Source: an uncultured Sphingomonas sp.
GTDB lineage: Bacteria; Pseudomonadota; Alphaproteobacteria; Sphingomonadales; Sphingomonadaceae
DNA: 64,000 bases
Assembly: GCA_913775315.1 (NCBI GenBank)
Contig: CAJYIX010000010.1
Location: forward strand, 1 to 64,000
Reading direction: 5' to 3'
The notes under the pieces are model-generated. The model did not search any database. It saw nothing but the letters and a program-made list of their open reading frames with translations, and was not told the DNA's origin. Shown here one piece after another: positions 24,992 through 35,063 of this stretch. Made by a program: the position numbers and the translations under genes. Numbering within the stretch: position 1 is the first letter of the stretch; each line of letters starts with the position of its first letter.

Positions 24992-26506
24992 CTACCGCGC
25001 GCGGATGAAGGCGCGGATATCGCTCGACAATTTCCTGAGGTCGTCCTCGCGCACGTACATCATGTGGCCGGCGTGGTAGTATTTCCATACGATCCGCCCG
25101 TCATTGGGGATGCCCGTCCGGTTGAGCGAATATTCGGCGCCGAAGAAGGGGGTGGCGAAGTCGTAATAGCCCTGGCCGACGAACACGCGCAGGCCCGAAT
25201 TCTCGCGCATCGCGGTGCCGATGAACGGCGCGACGTTGAGATAGCCCGAGCCGCCGCGCGGTCCCTCGCCGATGTTCCAGTCCCAGTCGCGCACCCCGCC
25301 GATCGACGAATAGGTGAGGTCGGGGGAGTATTTCAGCCCCTCGCGCGACCACTGGTTCATCGCCGCGGTGTACGCGCCGTCGATCGCGTAGAAGCTGGGG
25401 TCGTTGTCGGGCGTCTCACCGGCATTGTCATAGTCGCGGCCGGTATAGCGCGTGTCGAGCCGGCCGATCACCTTGCCCTGATCGCGCAGCAGCTCCTTGT
25501 AGAAACGGCTGGGCGAGAGGCGGAGGTCGGCCTGCGCCAGATAGGTCTGGCTGACGCCGGTGAAGCGCGACAGTTGCGGCAGGATCTGCTGGCGCTCCTG
25601 CGCCGACAGCGAATTGCCCTTGAGCAGCGCCGCGGCATAGGGGCCGATCGCGAACGCCCTTGCCTCGTCAACGAACGCCTCGACGGTCGCGGGCTTGTTC
25701 TGGACCTTGTCGTGATACCAGGCCGTCGCCGCCATCGAGGGGAGGTTGGTGACATAGCCCAGTTCGTTGCCCGGCGTGTCCGCCGCCTGGCTGAAGTCGA
25801 GGATCGAGGAGATGAGGATGATGCCGTTGATCGCGACGTCGGTGTACGACCCCTCCAGCTCCTTGATGACCGCGGCCGAGCGCGTGGTGCCATAGCTTTC
25901 GCCGCCGATGAACTTGGGTGCGTTCCAGCGGCCGTTCTCGTTCAGCCACAGGCGGATGAACGCCGCCATCGACTTGGCATCCTTGGTGATGCCCCAGTAA
26001 TCCTTGGGATCGGTCTTGCCCAAAGCGCGGCTGAAACCGGTGCCGACGGGGTCGATGAAGACGAGGTCGGTCACGTCGAGCAGCGATTCGGCGTTGTCGA
26101 CGATCGGATAGGGCGGCGCCCCGTCGTCGCGCGCGTCCGACGGGATGACCACGCGCTTCGGCCCGAACGCGCCCATCTGGAGCCAGAGCGAGCCCGAGCC
26201 CGGCCCGCCGTTCCACAGGAACGTCACCGGCCGATTGGGGTCGACCGGCCCCTCCTTGATGTAGCTGTAAGAAGTGATCGACGCGAGCGGCTTGCCGTCC
26301 TTGTCCTTCAGGTACGTGTCGCCGGCGATCGCGCGATAGGCGATGCGCGTGCCGCCGAAGCTGCCGCTATGCTTTGTGACGGAACGGACGGGCGCGGGGA
26401 TCGCGGCGGCGTCGGCGGCTTCGTCCTTGGCCGCGGGCTTGTCCTGCGCGGCGAGCGGCGCGGCGACGGCAAGGGCGGCAAGGTAGGCGAACGTACGAAG
26501 CGACAT
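24992..26506 (-). CDS. S10-family serine carboxypeptidase, exported
   Basis: I use the ATG at 26506 (504 residues), giving the signal peptide MSLRTFAYLAALAVAAPLAA; the frame extends to 26560. The catalytic triad is visible: Ser in IGGESYGTTR, Asp in GQGYYDFATPF and His in YYHAGHMMYV. The substrate-binding WNGGPGSGSLWLQMGAFGP matches the S10 family. It removes C-terminal residues from peptides in the periplasm or outside. Such genes are frequent in sphingomonads and xanthomonads. Confidence 0.92.
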   Translation of the reverse strand: MSLRTFAYLAALAVAAPLAAQDKPAAKDEAADAAAIPAPVRSVTKHSGSFGGTRIAYRAIAGDTYLKDKDGKPLASITSYSYIKEGPVDPNRPVTFLWNGGPGSGSLWLQMGAFGPKRVVIPSDARDDGAPPYPIVDNAESLLDVTDLVFIDPVGTGFSRALGKTDPKDYWGITKDAKSMAAFIRLWLNENGRWNAPKFIGGESYGTTRSAAVIKELEGSYTDVAINGIILISSILDFSQAADTPGNELGYVTNLPSMAATAWYHDKVQNKPATVEAFVDEARAFAIGPYAAALLKGNSLSAQERQQILPQLSRFTGVSQTYLAQADLRLSPSRFYKELLRDQGKVIGRLDTRYTGRDYDNAGETPDNDPSFYAIDGAYTAAMNQWSREGLKYSPDLTYSSIGGVRDWDWNIGEGPRGGSGYLNVAPFIGTAMRENSGLRVFVGQGYYDFATPFFGAEYSLNRTGIPNDGRIVWKYYHAGHMMYVREDDLRKLSSDIRAFIRAR

Positions 26507-26561
26507 GCGGCATTTTCCCCTTTTGGCGCCGGGTTCTAACGCGCGCCCGCGCCGCCGCAAG

Positions 26562-27323
26562 CTACTCCCGCCAGCTTCGGTCGGTGCGATCGACCAGCCG
26601 GATCATCGCGGCGAAGTCGGCGGCACCCGGCCCGCCCGGCGCCTGTGCCTGACCGATGTCGCGCTGGTGGACGGCGACGACCTCGGCCGGCACTTCGATC
26701 GGGGTGCCCATGCTCATCGTCGCCAGCTGGATTTCGCACGCACGCTGCAGCGACCAGTGCTTGATGAATGCTTCCGGCAGGGTCCGCCCCATCGCGACGA
26801 TGCCGTGGTTCCTCAGGAGCATGACGCGCTTGTCGCCCAGATGCTCGACCAGCCGCGCGCCCTCTTCATCGCGCACCGTCACGCCTTCGAAATCGTGATA
26901 GGCGATCTGGCCTACGAAATTGGCGGCGTAGAAATTGATGGGACGCAGCCCGCCCTCGAGCGAGCTTACCGCCATCCCAGCGGTCGTGTGCGTGTGCATG
27001 ATGCAGTGCGCGTCGGGCAGGTGGCGGTGGAACACCGCATGCTGGACGAACCCCGCGCGATTGACCGGATAGGGCGAGGCATCGAGCTTGTTGCCGTCGA
27101 GGTCGATCTTGACGAGATTGGACGCCTTCACCTCGCTGAAATGCAGCCCGAACGGGTTGATGAGGAACGCGCCCTCCTCACCCGGTACCTTCAGCGTGAT
27201 GTGGTTGTAGATCATTTCCGACCAGCCGAGATGGTCGAATACGCGATAGCAGGCGGCAAGCTGCTGGCGCGCCTCCCACTCCGCATCGGACATGATCGTG
27301 GTTTCGCGGGCGGCGGTTGCCAT
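26562..27323 (-). CDS. Class II aldolase/adducin-domain protein
   Basis: From the ATG at 27323 the product has 253 residues. Zinc ligands are visible in CIMHTHTTAGMAV and in LLRNHGIVAMG, and the N-terminal GWSEMIYNHITLKVPG matches the AraD/FucA fold. Members without an assigned substrate are common; sugar-phosphate aldolase or epimerase activity cannot be assumed. It lies 55 bases upstream of the S10 peptidase gene and just downstream of pccR, all on the minus strand. Confidence 0.85.
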   Translation of the reverse strand: MATAARETTIMSDAEWEARQQLAACYRVFDHLGWSEMIYNHITLKVPGEEGAFLINPFGLHFSEVKASNLVKIDLDGNKLDASPYPVNRAGFVQHAVFHRHLPDAHCIMHTHTTAGMAVSSLEGGLRPINFYAANFVGQIAYHDFEGVTVRDEEGARLVEHLGDKRVMLLRNHGIVAMGRTLPEAFIKHWSLQRACEIQLATMSMGTPIEVPAEVVAVHQRDIGQAQAPGGPGAADFAAMIRLVDRTDRSWRE

Positions 27324-27384
27324 GGCGCTCTCCTCGTTCTCGTTTGCCCGTATCCTGTCATGCCCGGCGGGCGGCGAGCAAGCG

Positions 27385-28785
27385 TCAGGCGAAGCGGTAT
27401 GGCACCACGCCCCGCGCGTCGGGATCGATCGCGATGGTCGAGGCGGCGGGTGGGAAGGCACGCTGGTCGCAGTCGAGGCGCGGGCAGATGCGGCATGAAC
27501 TACCGATTGGCGTCGCCCCGCCGCCCGTCGCCAGCGCATCGGCATAGACGAAGTCGCGCGCGTGGGCCGCCTCGCATCCCAGCGTCACCGCATAGCGGCG
27601 CGGCGCGCGGGTGAAGCTGCCGCTCGGTTTCACCAGCCCCTTGGCCATGATGACGTAGCGAACACCGTCGGGCGTCTCGGCCCGCTGGACGAGGATGCGG
27701 TCGGGGATCGCCGCCGCCTCGTGCACGATCCACAAGGGGCACGCGCCGCCGAAGCGCGCGAACTGGAGCGGCGTGGCCGAGTGCCGCTTGGTGATGTTGC
27801 CCGCCATGTCGACGCGGCAGAAAAAGACCGGCACTCCCGACGCACCGGGGCGCTGAAGCGTCGAGAGCCGGTGGCACGCCTGCTCGAAGCTCACCCCGAA
27901 ATCCTCGCGCAGCCGGTCGATGTCGTGACGCTCGGCGCGCGCTGCCTCCCTGAACGCCTCGTACGGCATCGTCAGCGCGCCGGCGGCATAGTTGGCGAGG
28001 CCCACCGACAGCAATGCGCGGGCGGCGGGGTCGTCGAGGCCGGAACCCGCGACCGTCGCGTCAATCGTCTCGGCCAGCTCCAGCCGGGCGAGCTGGTGCG
28101 CGAGCTGGAAGGCGGTGCTCTCGGGCGGCAGCGCGCGGTCGAGGCGGAGCGTGCGGCGCGCGGGGTCGTAAGTGCGAAGCGCCCCGTTCGCATCGCCGCG
28201 CTCGATCGTGACGCGGTGGCGCGCGCGCAGCCGCTCGGCGATCGCGCGGTTGGGCGCCGCGCCGCGCGGAAAGCGGGCGGCGAGCGCCTCCGCCCCGCGG
28301 TCGAGCGCGTCGACATAATTGCCCGCATCGTGAAACCAATCGCGCACCGCCTCCCATGGCTGGCGCGAAGCGCTCTCGCCCGATTGCACGCGGTCGTCGA
28401 GGACGCGGACCTGCGCCTCCACGCGCTGGTAAGCGGCGTGCAGCGCGACGAGGCGGCGGGCAAGCTGCGGCTGCTGGCGAAGCGCACGGGCAAGGCCGGG
28501 GTCGGGCTCGACCGCGCCGTCGATGCCCGCATCGGTCGCGGCGGCGAGTGCGGCGGCGGCGAGCGCGCCATCCTCGCCGATCGACCGCCAATCCTGCGGA
28601 AATGCGCGGGCGAGCGCGGCAAGCACGAGCTCGGTCAGCGGGCGGTCGCCATTCTCGATCTGAGAAAGGTAGCTGGTCGAGATGCCGAGCCGCGCGGCGG
28701 CCTGCGCCTGGCTGAGGCCTTGGGTGCGGCGCAGCGCGCGAAGCTGGTGACCGGCGAACAGGCGTCGGGACGGGGCGGGGGACAT
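27385..28785 (-). CDS. pccR: PccR-like short-chain fatty acyl-CoA regulator (ScfR family)
   Basis: From the ATG at 28785 the protein has 466 residues. An N-terminal Cro/XRE helix-turn-helix (about 13-66: [20 protein letters not shown]) is followed by an ImmA/IrrE-like middle ([15 protein letters not shown], where the usual HExxH is lost) and a C-terminal domain with Cys clusters ([27 protein letters not shown]). This is the layout of ScfR regulators: RamB, MccR and PccR. PccR controls propionyl-CoA carboxylase in Rhodobacter. Its divergent place beside pccB, with TTTGCAA motifs between, supports PccR specifically. Confidence 0.88.
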   Translation of the reverse strand: MSPAPSRRLFAGHQLRALRRTQGLSQAQAAARLGISTSYLSQIENGDRPLTELVLAALARAFPQDWRSIGEDGALAAAALAAATDAGIDGAVEPDPGLARALRQQPQLARRLVALHAAYQRVEAQVRVLDDRVQSGESASRQPWEAVRDWFHDAGNYVDALDRGAEALAARFPRGAAPNRAIAERLRARHRVTIERGDANGALRTYDPARRTLRLDRALPPESTAFQLAHQLARLELAETIDATVAGSGLDDPAARALLSVGLANYAAGALTMPYEAFREAARAERHDIDRLREDFGVSFEQACHRLSTLQRPGASGVPVFFCRVDMAGNITKRHSATPLQFARFGGACPLWIVHEAAAIPDRILVQRAETPDGVRYVIMAKGLVKPSGSFTRAPRRYAVTLGCEAAHARDFVYADALATGGGATPIGSSCRICPRLDCDQRAFPPAASTIAIDPDARGVVPYRFA

Positions 28786-28790
28786 GCGGC

Positions 28791-28833
28791 TTTGCAAACA
28801 TGGGGCGGGGCAGTTTGCAACATCGCATTTGCC
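28791..28833. promoter_or_regulatory. Putative PccR operator between pccR and pccB
   Basis: TTTGCAAA (28791-28798, a perfect palindrome) is followed by TTTGCAAC (28814-28821) and a partial TTTGCC (28828-28833). In Rhodobacter sphaeroides the PccR site is two TTTGCAAA words separated by four bases. Here the words match but the spacing is 15 and then 6 bases. The first word is five bases upstream of the pccR ATG, so self-repression is plausible. Confidence 0.65.
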
Positions 28834-28884
28834 TTTTACGCCCCCGCCCGCAAAGGAGGCGTGCAGTTGAAAGCGGGAGCGCGC

Positions 28885-30411
28885 ATGTCCTCGACCATCG
28901 CCGAACTCGAACGCCGCCGCGACGCCGCCCGCCTGGGTGGCGGCCAGAAGCGCATCGACGCGCAGCACGCCAAGGGCAAGCTGACCGCACGCGAACGCCT
29001 CGACGTGCTGCTGGACGAGGGGTCGTTCGAGGAGCTCGACATGTATGTCGAGCATAACTGCGTCGATTTCGGTATGCCGGATCAGATCGTGCCGGGCGAC
29101 GGCGTCGTGACGGGATCGGGCACGATCAACGGTCGCCTCGTCTTCGTGTTCAGCCAGGACTTCACCGTCTTCGGCGGCTCGCTGTCCGAACGGCACGCGC
29201 AGAAGATCTGCAAGATCATGGACATGGCGATGAAGGTCGGCGCGCCCGTGATCGGCCTTAACGACAGCGGCGGCGCGCGCATCCAGGAGGGCGTCGCGTC
29301 GCTCGGCGGCTATGCCGAGGTGTTCCAGCGCAACGTGCTGGCCAGCGGCGTCGTCCCGCAACTTTCGCTCATCATGGGGCCATGCGCGGGCGGTGCCGTG
29401 TATAGTCCCTCGATGACGGACTTCATCTTCATGGTGAAGGATTCGTCATACATGTTCGTCACCGGCCCGGATGTAGTGAAGACCGTCACGAACGAGATCG
29501 TCACGCAGGAGGAACTGGGCGGCGCGGTGACGCATACCACGAAGTCGGGGGTCGCGGACATGGCCTTCGACAACGATATCGAGGCGCTGCTCGCGGCCCG
29601 CGACTTCGTGGACTTCCTCCCCGCCTCGAACCGGGAAGCGCCGCCGGTGCGTCCGAGCGAGGACCCGTTCGACCGGATCGAGCACAGCCTCGACACGCTG
29701 ATCCCCCCGTCGGCCAACATGCCGTACGACATGCACGAGCTCATTCGAAAGGTCGTCGACGAGGGCGATTTCTTCGAGGTGCAGCCGGGGCACGCCGCAA
29801 ACATCCTGTGCGGGTTCGGCCGGATCGAGGGGCGGACGGTCGGCATCGTCGCCAACCAGCCGATGGTGCTGGCGGGCGTGCTCGACATCAATTCGTCGAA
29901 GAAGGCGGCGCGGTTCGTTCGCTTCTGCGACGCGTTCGAGATCCCGATCGTCACCTTCGTCGACGTGCCCGGCTTCCTTCCCGGCGTGGGACAAGAGCAT
30001 TCGGGCATCATCAAGCATGGCGCGAAACTGCTGTTCGCATATGCCGAGGCGACCGTGCCCAAGATCACCGTCATCACGCGCAAGGCTTACGGCGGCGCGT
30101 ACGACGTGATGGCCTCGAAGCACCTGCGCGGCGACCTCAATTACGCGTGGCCGACGGCCGAGATCGCGGTGATGGGCGCTAAGGGTGCGGTCGAAATCAT
30201 CTTCCGCGGCCGCACGCCCGAAGAGATCGCCGAGCGGACCGCCGAATACGAAGCGCGCTTCGCCAACCCGTTCGTCGCAGCCTCCAAGGGCTTCATCGAC
30301 GAGGTCATCATGCCCCACTCCACGCGGCGCCGCATCGCGCTAGGCCTGCGCAAGTTGCGCAACAAGGCGCTCGAGAACCCGTGGAAGAAGCATGACAACA
30401 TTCCGCTTTAA
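28885..30411 (+). CDS. pccB: Propionyl-CoA carboxylase, carboxyltransferase (beta) subunit
   Basis: The 508-residue enzyme transfers CO2 from biotin on PccA to propionyl-CoA, forming (S)-methylmalonyl-CoA. It has the two crotonase-like halves with oxyanion glycines: [20 protein letters not shown] in the N-half, and [21 protein letters not shown] with [13 protein letters not shown] in the C-half. The ATG at 28885 has only a weak GGGAG ribosome site. A TTG at 28867, in frame, lies seven bases after a perfect AAAGGAGG (28852-28859) and may be the true start, adding six residues. The gene is divergent from pccR. Confidence 0.96.
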   Translation: MSSTIAELERRRDAARLGGGQKRIDAQHAKGKLTARERLDVLLDEGSFEELDMYVEHNCVDFGMPDQIVPGDGVVTGSGTINGRLVFVFSQDFTVFGGSLSERHAQKICKIMDMAMKVGAPVIGLNDSGGARIQEGVASLGGYAEVFQRNVLASGVVPQLSLIMGPCAGGAVYSPSMTDFIFMVKDSSYMFVTGPDVVKTVTNEIVTQEELGGAVTHTTKSGVADMAFDNDIEALLAARDFVDFLPASNREAPPVRPSEDPFDRIEHSLDTLIPPSANMPYDMHELIRKVVDEGDFFEVQPGHAANILCGFGRIEGRTVGIVANQPMVLAGVLDINSSKKAARFVRFCDAFEIPIVTFVDVPGFLPGVGQEHSGIIKHGAKLLFAYAEATVPKITVITRKAYGGAYDVMASKHLRGDLNYAWPTAEIAVMGAKGAVEIIFRGRTPEEIAERTAEYEARFANPFVAASKGFIDEVIMPHSTRRRIALGLRKLRNKALENPWKKHDNIPL

Positions 30412-31126
30412 GTCACTGGCGCTTGCGCCCCTCACGCTCCTTGCCGGTTGCGGCGGCGAGCCGGAAAAGGCCGCTGCGCCCGAGCCCAAGCCGACTCCGG
30501 TCGCGTCGGCCACCCCCGCCGCCTCGCCCGAGGCGCGGCTGGCGGCGGCGGTGAAGGCGGCGTTTCCCAACGAGGTCGCGGCGCAGGACGAGGATGGCCA
30601 GCGCTTTACCTTCTCCGACCATCGCCTGATCGACGCGCCGTTCGGCATCGTGCTGGCAAGCGAGGGTCAGGCCGATGATCCGGGGCACGCCACCGCCGGG
30701 CGGATCGACCTCACTTACCTGACGCCGAGCGGCAGCGGCTTCACCGTCGCCAAGCGCTTCCCCGCGGCGGTGGTGCAGGGCAGCTTCGGGCAGATGAGCG
30801 ACTGGACGGTGCGCAACGACCTCGGCGACGTGCCGGTCATCGCGGCCTCGGGCGGCTTCACCGGGCAGGGCTATACCTGTGGCAGCACCGCGCTGACCGA
30901 ATTGCGTCCCGACGGGCCGGTCGAGGTCGCCGATGTGAAGACCGTGTACAGCAACGACGGTGCGGTCGAAGGCGCCGCGGTCAAGTCGTTCGAGGGCAAG
31001 CTGACCAACGTCAGCCCGACCGGCTTCGACGTTGCTTTCACCGGCACGGGCAGCTTCACCGAACATTATGCACGCAGCGGCGGCAAGTTCGTGCGGCAGG
31101 GTCCTGCCCAGCTTCCGGCGTGTTGA
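30392..31126 (+). CDS. Putative lipoprotein inside the propionyl-CoA operon
   Basis: The 244-residue product starts inside the last 20 bases of pccB. A lipobox LLAGC puts the lipidated Cys at residue 20. A Pro/Ala linker (about 24-48) leads to a globular domain that looks beta-rich ([36 protein letters not shown]). I recognise no family. The overlap with pccB implies co-translation, yet an envelope lipoprotein has no obvious part in propionyl-CoA carboxylation. Confidence 0.7.
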   Translation: MTTFRFKSLALAPLTLLAGCGGEPEKAAAPEPKPTPVASATPAASPEARLAAAVKAAFPNEVAAQDEDGQRFTFSDHRLIDAPFGIVLASEGQADDPGHATAGRIDLTYLTPSGSGFTVAKRFPAAVVQGSFGQMSDWTVRNDLGDVPVIAASGGFTGQGYTCGSTALTELRPDGPVEVADVKTVYSNDGAVEGAAVKSFEGKLTNVSPTGFDVAFTGTGSFTEHYARSGGKFVRQGPAQLPAC

Positions 31127-31158
31127 CATGGTTCCCCGCCGCCTCAGCCCGCCGCCCG

Positions 31159-31208
31159 TTGCGATCAGCCCGGTCAAACCTTATAATGTCCTTGTAATGA
31201 CAAGGAGG
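31159..31208 (+). promoter_or_regulatory. Promoter and inverted-repeat operator for the RHH cassette
   Basis: TTGCGA (31159-31164), a 17-base spacer and TATAAT (31182-31187) form a strong sigma-70-type promoter. Directly after it comes a perfect inverted repeat CCTTGT-AATG-ACAAGG (31190-31205) across the likely start of transcription. The right arm merges into the ribosome site AAGGAGG (31202-31208). The repeat could bind the encoded ribbon-helix-helix protein or, as an RNA hairpin, hide the ribosome site. Confidence 0.6.
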
Positions 31209-31213
31209 CGCTG

Positions 31214-31501
31214 ATGCATACCGAGCGTGTAACCTTCCTCGCCACTCCCGCGCTCAAGGCGACGCTGGCGGCGCGCGCCGCGGCGGGCGGTGTGTCGATC
31301 GGCGAATATATCCGTCGCAAGGTCGAAGACGAGGACGATCAGATCGACGCGGGAGAGGAGGCAGCGCTGGCGCTGCTCGTGGCACAGGCAAACGGGGCCA
31401 TTCCCAAGATGGCCGCATCGCTCGAGCGCATGATCACAGCGCTCGATGATGCGCATGAGGCGGTCGATCGTCAGCTCCGGGAAGCGGGTATTCGCAAGTG
31501 A
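31214..31501 (+). CDS. Small ribbon-helix-helix-like protein
   Basis: The 95-residue product begins MHTERVTFLATPALKATLAA, a short beta strand then helices, and continues GGVSIGEYIRRKVED. This is the form of Arc/MetJ-type ribbon-helix-helix DNA-binding domains in antitoxins and plasmid regulators. The C-terminal half is helical (LERMITALDDAHEAVDRQLR). It has its own promoter and operator-like repeat. Its stop overlaps the GTG of the next small gene, so they form a pair. The family call rests on pattern only. Confidence 0.6.
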   Translation: MHTERVTFLATPALKATLAARAAAGGVSIGEYIRRKVEDEDDQIDAGEEAALALLVAQANGAIPKMAASLERMITALDDAHEAVDRQLREAGIRK

Positions 31502-31710
31502 GCAGCCTTGGCGATGCCCTTGAGGCGATCCGCAACGTCGTGCTGATGCAGGAGCGGCTGCAGGTGCTCAATCGAAAGGTCGATCGCATGGCCGACGATA
31601 TGAAGGGCCTGAGCGACTATGCCGCTGCCCTCGACAAGCGCGTGATACGGATCGAGACGATGATCGAAATGACCCAGCGTAATGCGCAGACCGCGCGGAG
31701 CGAGGGATGA
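31498..31710 (+). CDS. Small coiled-coil protein paired with the RHH gene
   Basis: The 70-residue product starts at a GTG overlapping the previous stop (GTGA) and is almost wholly heptad-like: LQVLNRKVDRMADDMKGLSD and YAAALDKRVIRIETMIEMTQ. No catalytic motif is seen, so a classical toxin is unlikely. The stop overlaps the start of the methylmalonyl-CoA epimerase gene (ATGA), linking the pair translationally to the pathway genes. Function unknown. Confidence 0.6.
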   Translation: MSSLGDALEAIRNVVLMQERLQVLNRKVDRMADDMKGLSDYAAALDKRVIRIETMIEMTQRNAQTARSEG

Positions 31711-32126
31711 TCCTCGGCCGCCTGAACCATGTCGGCGTCGCCACGCCGTCGATCGATGCCAGCGTCGCCTTCTGGCGCGACGTGATGGGCGCGACCGCGA
31801 TCGGCGAGCCGTTCGATCTGCCTGCGCAGGGTGTGCGCGTGTGCTTCGTCGATACGCCCAACACGCAGATCGAACTGATCGAGCCGCTGGGCGAAACCTC
31901 ACCGATCCGCGCGTTTCTCGAGAAGAACCCGGCGGGCGGGCAGCATCATCTTTGCTACGAGGTGCCCGACATCCATGCGGCGAAGGCATGGTTCGAGGGC
32001 AAGGGCGCGCGCGTGCTCGGCGAGCCGCGCATCGGCGCGCACGGGACGCCGATCTTCTTTGTCCACCCGCGCGACATGGGCGGGGTGCTGACCGAGATCA
32101 TGGAAACGCCGAAGGAGGCGCATTGA
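31707..32126 (+). CDS. mce: Methylmalonyl-CoA epimerase
   Basis: The 139-residue vicinal-oxygen-chelate protein converts (S)- to (R)-methylmalonyl-CoA. Metal ligands are visible in LNHVGVATPSID (His), QIELIEPLGE (Glu), GGQHHLCYEVPD (His) and LTEIMETP (Glu). Length and order are normal for the family. It overlaps both neighbours by one to four bases in the operon and feeds the mutase at 32922. Confidence 0.95.
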   Translation: MILGRLNHVGVATPSIDASVAFWRDVMGATAIGEPFDLPAQGVRVCFVDTPNTQIELIEPLGETSPIRAFLEKNPAGGQHHLCYEVPDIHAAKAWFEGKGARVLGEPRIGAHGTPIFFVHPRDMGGVLTEIMETPKEAH

Positions 32127-32908
32127 TGGCGTTCGAGCATATCCTGGCCGAGCGGCGCGGCGACGTGCTGGTCCTGACGCTCAACCGGCCCGATCGCCTG
32201 AATGCCGCGCCGCCGGCGATGTTCGACGAGCTTCGCGCCGCGATCGGCGATCTGGGCGGCGCGCGCGCGGTGCTGATCGCTGGGGCGGGGCGGGGATTCT
32301 GCTCGGGCGCAGATGTGGCGGGCGGAGCGCTCAATGCCGACGATCCCGGCGCGGCGACGTTCGCGGCGCTCGACGACCATTACAACCCGGCGCTGCTGGC
32401 GCTGGCCGACCTTACTGTGCCCGTCGTCAGCGCGGTGCGCGGGCCGGCGGCGGGGATCGGGTGCAGCCTCGCGCTCGCGGCCGATTTCTGTGTCGCCAGC
32501 GACACCGCCTATTTCCTGCAGGCGTTCGTCAATATCGGCCTCGTCCCCGATGGCGGCGCGTCGTGGATGCTCCAGCGCCTGATCGGGCGCGCGCGGGCGG
32601 CGGAGATGATGATGCTGGGCGAGCGCGTGCTCGCCGACAAGGCGCTTGAATGGGGCATGATCCACAAGGTCGTCGCCGACGAGGCGCTCGACGCCGCCGC
32701 CCTTGCGCTGGCCGAGCGGCTGGCGGCGGGGCCGACGGTCGCGCTCGGCCTGATGCGCCGCGCGCTGCACCGCGCGGCCGAGAGCGACTATGCGACCGCG
32801 ATGCTGGCGGAGGCGAAGGCCCAGCAGCAGGCGCGCGGCAGCCGCGATTCGATGGAGGGGGGCATGGCCTTTCTCAACAAGCGTAAGCCCGCTTTCACGG
32901 GCCAGTGA
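32126..32908 (+). CDS. Enoyl-CoA hydratase/isomerase family protein (PaaG-like)
   Basis: From the ATG at 32126 (TGATG overlap with mce) the product has 260 residues. It is a crotonase: [20 protein letters not shown], oxyanion-hole segments [13 protein letters not shown] and [17 protein letters not shown], and [19 protein letters not shown]. PaaG-type isomerases fit best (the NIGLVPDGG acid site), but methylmalonyl-CoA decarboxylase-like activity cannot be excluded. It sits between the epimerase and mutase genes. Confidence 0.88.
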   Translation: MAFEHILAERRGDVLVLTLNRPDRLNAAPPAMFDELRAAIGDLGGARAVLIAGAGRGFCSGADVAGGALNADDPGAATFAALDDHYNPALLALADLTVPVVSAVRGPAAGIGCSLALAADFCVASDTAYFLQAFVNIGLVPDGGASWMLQRLIGRARAAEMMMLGERVLADKALEWGMIHKVVADEALDAAALALAERLAAGPTVALGLMRRALHRAAESDYATAMLAEAKAQQQARGSRDSMEGGMAFLNKRKPAFTGQ

Positions 32909-32921
32909 ACGGACCAATTGG

Positions 32922-35063
32922 ATGACCGACAAGCCCACCCCCGCCGACTGGCAGGCGCTCGCCGACAAGGAGGTGAAGGGCCGCGACCTCACCTGGCAAA
33001 CGCCCGAGGGGATCGCGGTCAAGCCGCTCTACACCGCCGAGGATAACGCCGGCTGGGACCCCGGCCTGCCCGGTTTCGCGCCGTTCACGCGCGGCGTGCG
33101 CGCGTCGATGTATGCCGGCCGTCCCTGGACGATCCGGCAATATGCGGGCTTCTCGACCGCCGAGGAATCGAACGCTTTCTACCGCCGCAACCTTGCCGCG
33201 GGACAGAAGGGGCTGAGCGTCGCCTTCGACCTCGCCACGCATCGCGGTTATGACAGCGACCACCCGCGCGTCGTCGGCGACGTGGGCAAGGCGGGCGTCG
33301 CGATCGACAGCGTCGAGGACATGAAGATCCTGTTCGACGGCATCCCGCTCGACCAGATGAGCGTCAGCATGACGATGAACGGCGCGGTGATCCCCATCCT
33401 CGCCTTCTTCATCGTCGCGGGCGAGGAGCAGGGCGTCGCTCAGGCCCAGCTCGACGGGACCATCCAGAACGACATCCTCAAGGAGTTCATGGTCCGCAAC
33501 ACCTATATCTACCCGCCCGCGCCCAGCATGCGGATCATCTCGGACATCTTCGCCTACACGTCCGAGCATATGCCCAAGTTCAACAGCATCAGCATCTCCG
33601 GCTATCACATGCAGGAAGCCGGCGCGACGCAGGTGCAGGAGCTTGCCTTTACCATCGCCGACGGGCGCGAGTATGCTAAGGCGGGGATCGCGGCAGGGCT
33701 CGACCTCGACAAGTTCGCGGGGCGGCTGTCCTTCTTCTTCGCGATCGGCATGAACTTCTTCATGGAAGTCGCCAAGCTGCGCGCCGCGCGGACGCTTTGG
33801 CACCGGGTGATGACCGAGCTTGGTGCGAAGGACGAGCGCTCCAAGATGCTCCGCACCCATTGCCAGACCAGCGGCGTCAGCTTGCAGGAGCAGGATCCCT
33901 ACAACAACGTCATCCGCACCACGGTCGAGGCGATGGCGGCGGTGCTGGGCGGTACGCAGAGCCTGCACACCAACGCGCTCGACGAGGCGATTGCGCTTCC
34001 CACCGACTTCTCCGCCCGGATCGCGCGCAACACGCAGATCGTGCTCGCCGAGGAAACGGGGATCACCAGGGTCGTCGATCCGCTGGGCGGCTCCTACTAT
34101 ATCGAGGCGCTGACCAAGGACCTGGTCGACCGCGCGTGGGAGATCATCGAGCGCGTCGAGGGTGAGGGCGGGATGGCCCAGGCGGTCGCCGCCGGCTGGC
34201 CCAAGGCGATGATCGAGGAAGCCTCCGCCGCCCGCGCCGCGCGCGTCGACCGCGGCGAGGACGTGATCGTCGGCGTCAACAAGTACCGGCTGAAGGACGA
34301 GGATCCGGTCGAGGTCCTCGACATCGACAACCAGGCCGTCCGCCAGAGCCAGATCGCGCGCATCACCCGCGTGCGCGAGACGCGTGACGAGGCGGCATGC
34401 CAGGCGGCGCTGGCCGCGCTGCGCGAAGGCGCGGCGGGCAACGCCAATCTGCTCGCGCTGGCGGTCGAATGTGCCCGCGCCCGAGCGACATTGGGCGAGA
34501 TTTCGGCGTCGATGGAGGCGGTGTTCGGCCGCTACGGCACGCAGCCGACGCCGGTTGCCGGCATCTATGGCGGCGCGTATGAGGGCGATGCGCGCTGGAC
34601 GCGCCTGACCGACGGCGTCGCCGCGACCGAGCGGCGGATGGGCCGCAAGCCCCGCATGTTCGTCGCCAAGATGGGGCAGGACGGCCACGATCGCGGGGCC
34701 AATCTCGTGTCGAGCATGTTCGGCGATTTGGGCTTCGATGTGGTCCCCGGCCCGCTGTTCCAGACTCCGGAAGAAGCCGCGAAGCTCGCGATCGAGCAGG
34801 ACGTCGACGTCGTCGGCGCCTCCAGCCTCGCCGCCGGGCACAAGACGCTGATCCCCGAGCTGATCGGTCATCTGCGCGACGCCGGCCGCTCCGACATTCG
34901 CGTGATCGCGGGCGGCGTGATCCCCGCGCAGGACTATCAGTTCCTGCGCGATGCCGGGGTGCAGGCGATCTTCGGGCCCGGCACCAACCTCATCACCGCG
35001 GCGGAGGAGGTGCTGCGCCTCCTCGGCCACAACATGGCGCCCGAAACGGAGACGGCCGAGTGA
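32922..35063 (+). CDS. scpA: Methylmalonyl-CoA mutase (single large subunit, B12-dependent)
   Basis: This 713-residue enzyme converts (R)-methylmalonyl-CoA to succinyl-CoA. The N-terminal TIM barrel shows [20 protein letters not shown] and [20 protein letters not shown]. The C-terminal cobalamin domain carries the base-off motif [11 protein letters not shown], whose His (about residue 588) ligates cobalt, and [11 protein letters not shown] start at the ATG at 32922; the longer open frame overlaps the hydratase gene. The bioB start overlaps the stop by four bases. No meaB/argK GTPase gene is seen nearby. Confidence 0.97.
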   Translation: MTDKPTPADWQALADKEVKGRDLTWQTPEGIAVKPLYTAEDNAGWDPGLPGFAPFTRGVRASMYAGRPWTIRQYAGFSTAEESNAFYRRNLAAGQKGLSVAFDLATHRGYDSDHPRVVGDVGKAGVAIDSVEDMKILFDGIPLDQMSVSMTMNGAVIPILAFFIVAGEEQGVAQAQLDGTIQNDILKEFMVRNTYIYPPAPSMRIISDIFAYTSEHMPKFNSISISGYHMQEAGATQVQELAFTIADGREYAKAGIAAGLDLDKFAGRLSFFFAIGMNFFMEVAKLRAARTLWHRVMTELGAKDERSKMLRTHCQTSGVSLQEQDPYNNVIRTTVEAMAAVLGGTQSLHTNALDEAIALPTDFSARIARNTQIVLAEETGITRVVDPLGGSYYIEALTKDLVDRAWEIIERVEGEGGMAQAVAAGWPKAMIEEASAARAARVDRGEDVIVGVNKYRLKDEDPVEVLDIDNQAVRQSQIARITRVRETRDEAACQAALAALREGAAGNANLLALAVECARARATLGEISASMEAVFGRYGTQPTPVAGIYGGAYEGDARWTRLTDGVAATERRMGRKPRMFVAKMGQDGHDRGANLVSSMFGDLGFDVVPGPLFQTPEEAAKLAIEQDVDVVGASSLAAGHKTLIPELIGHLRDAGRSDIRVIAGGVIPAQDYQFLRDAGVQAIFGPGTNLITAAEEVLRLLGHNMAPETETAE

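Noticed and set aside
27562-28884. 441-codon N-terminal extension of pccB
   Set aside because: It runs antisense through pccR. PccB families start near [11 protein letters not shown], and a ribosome site lies just before that region.
31214-31710. Classical type II toxin-antitoxin pair
   Set aside because: The first protein looks like an antitoxin-type RHH, but the second is a plain coiled coil without RelE, MazF, PIN or HipA-type motifs.
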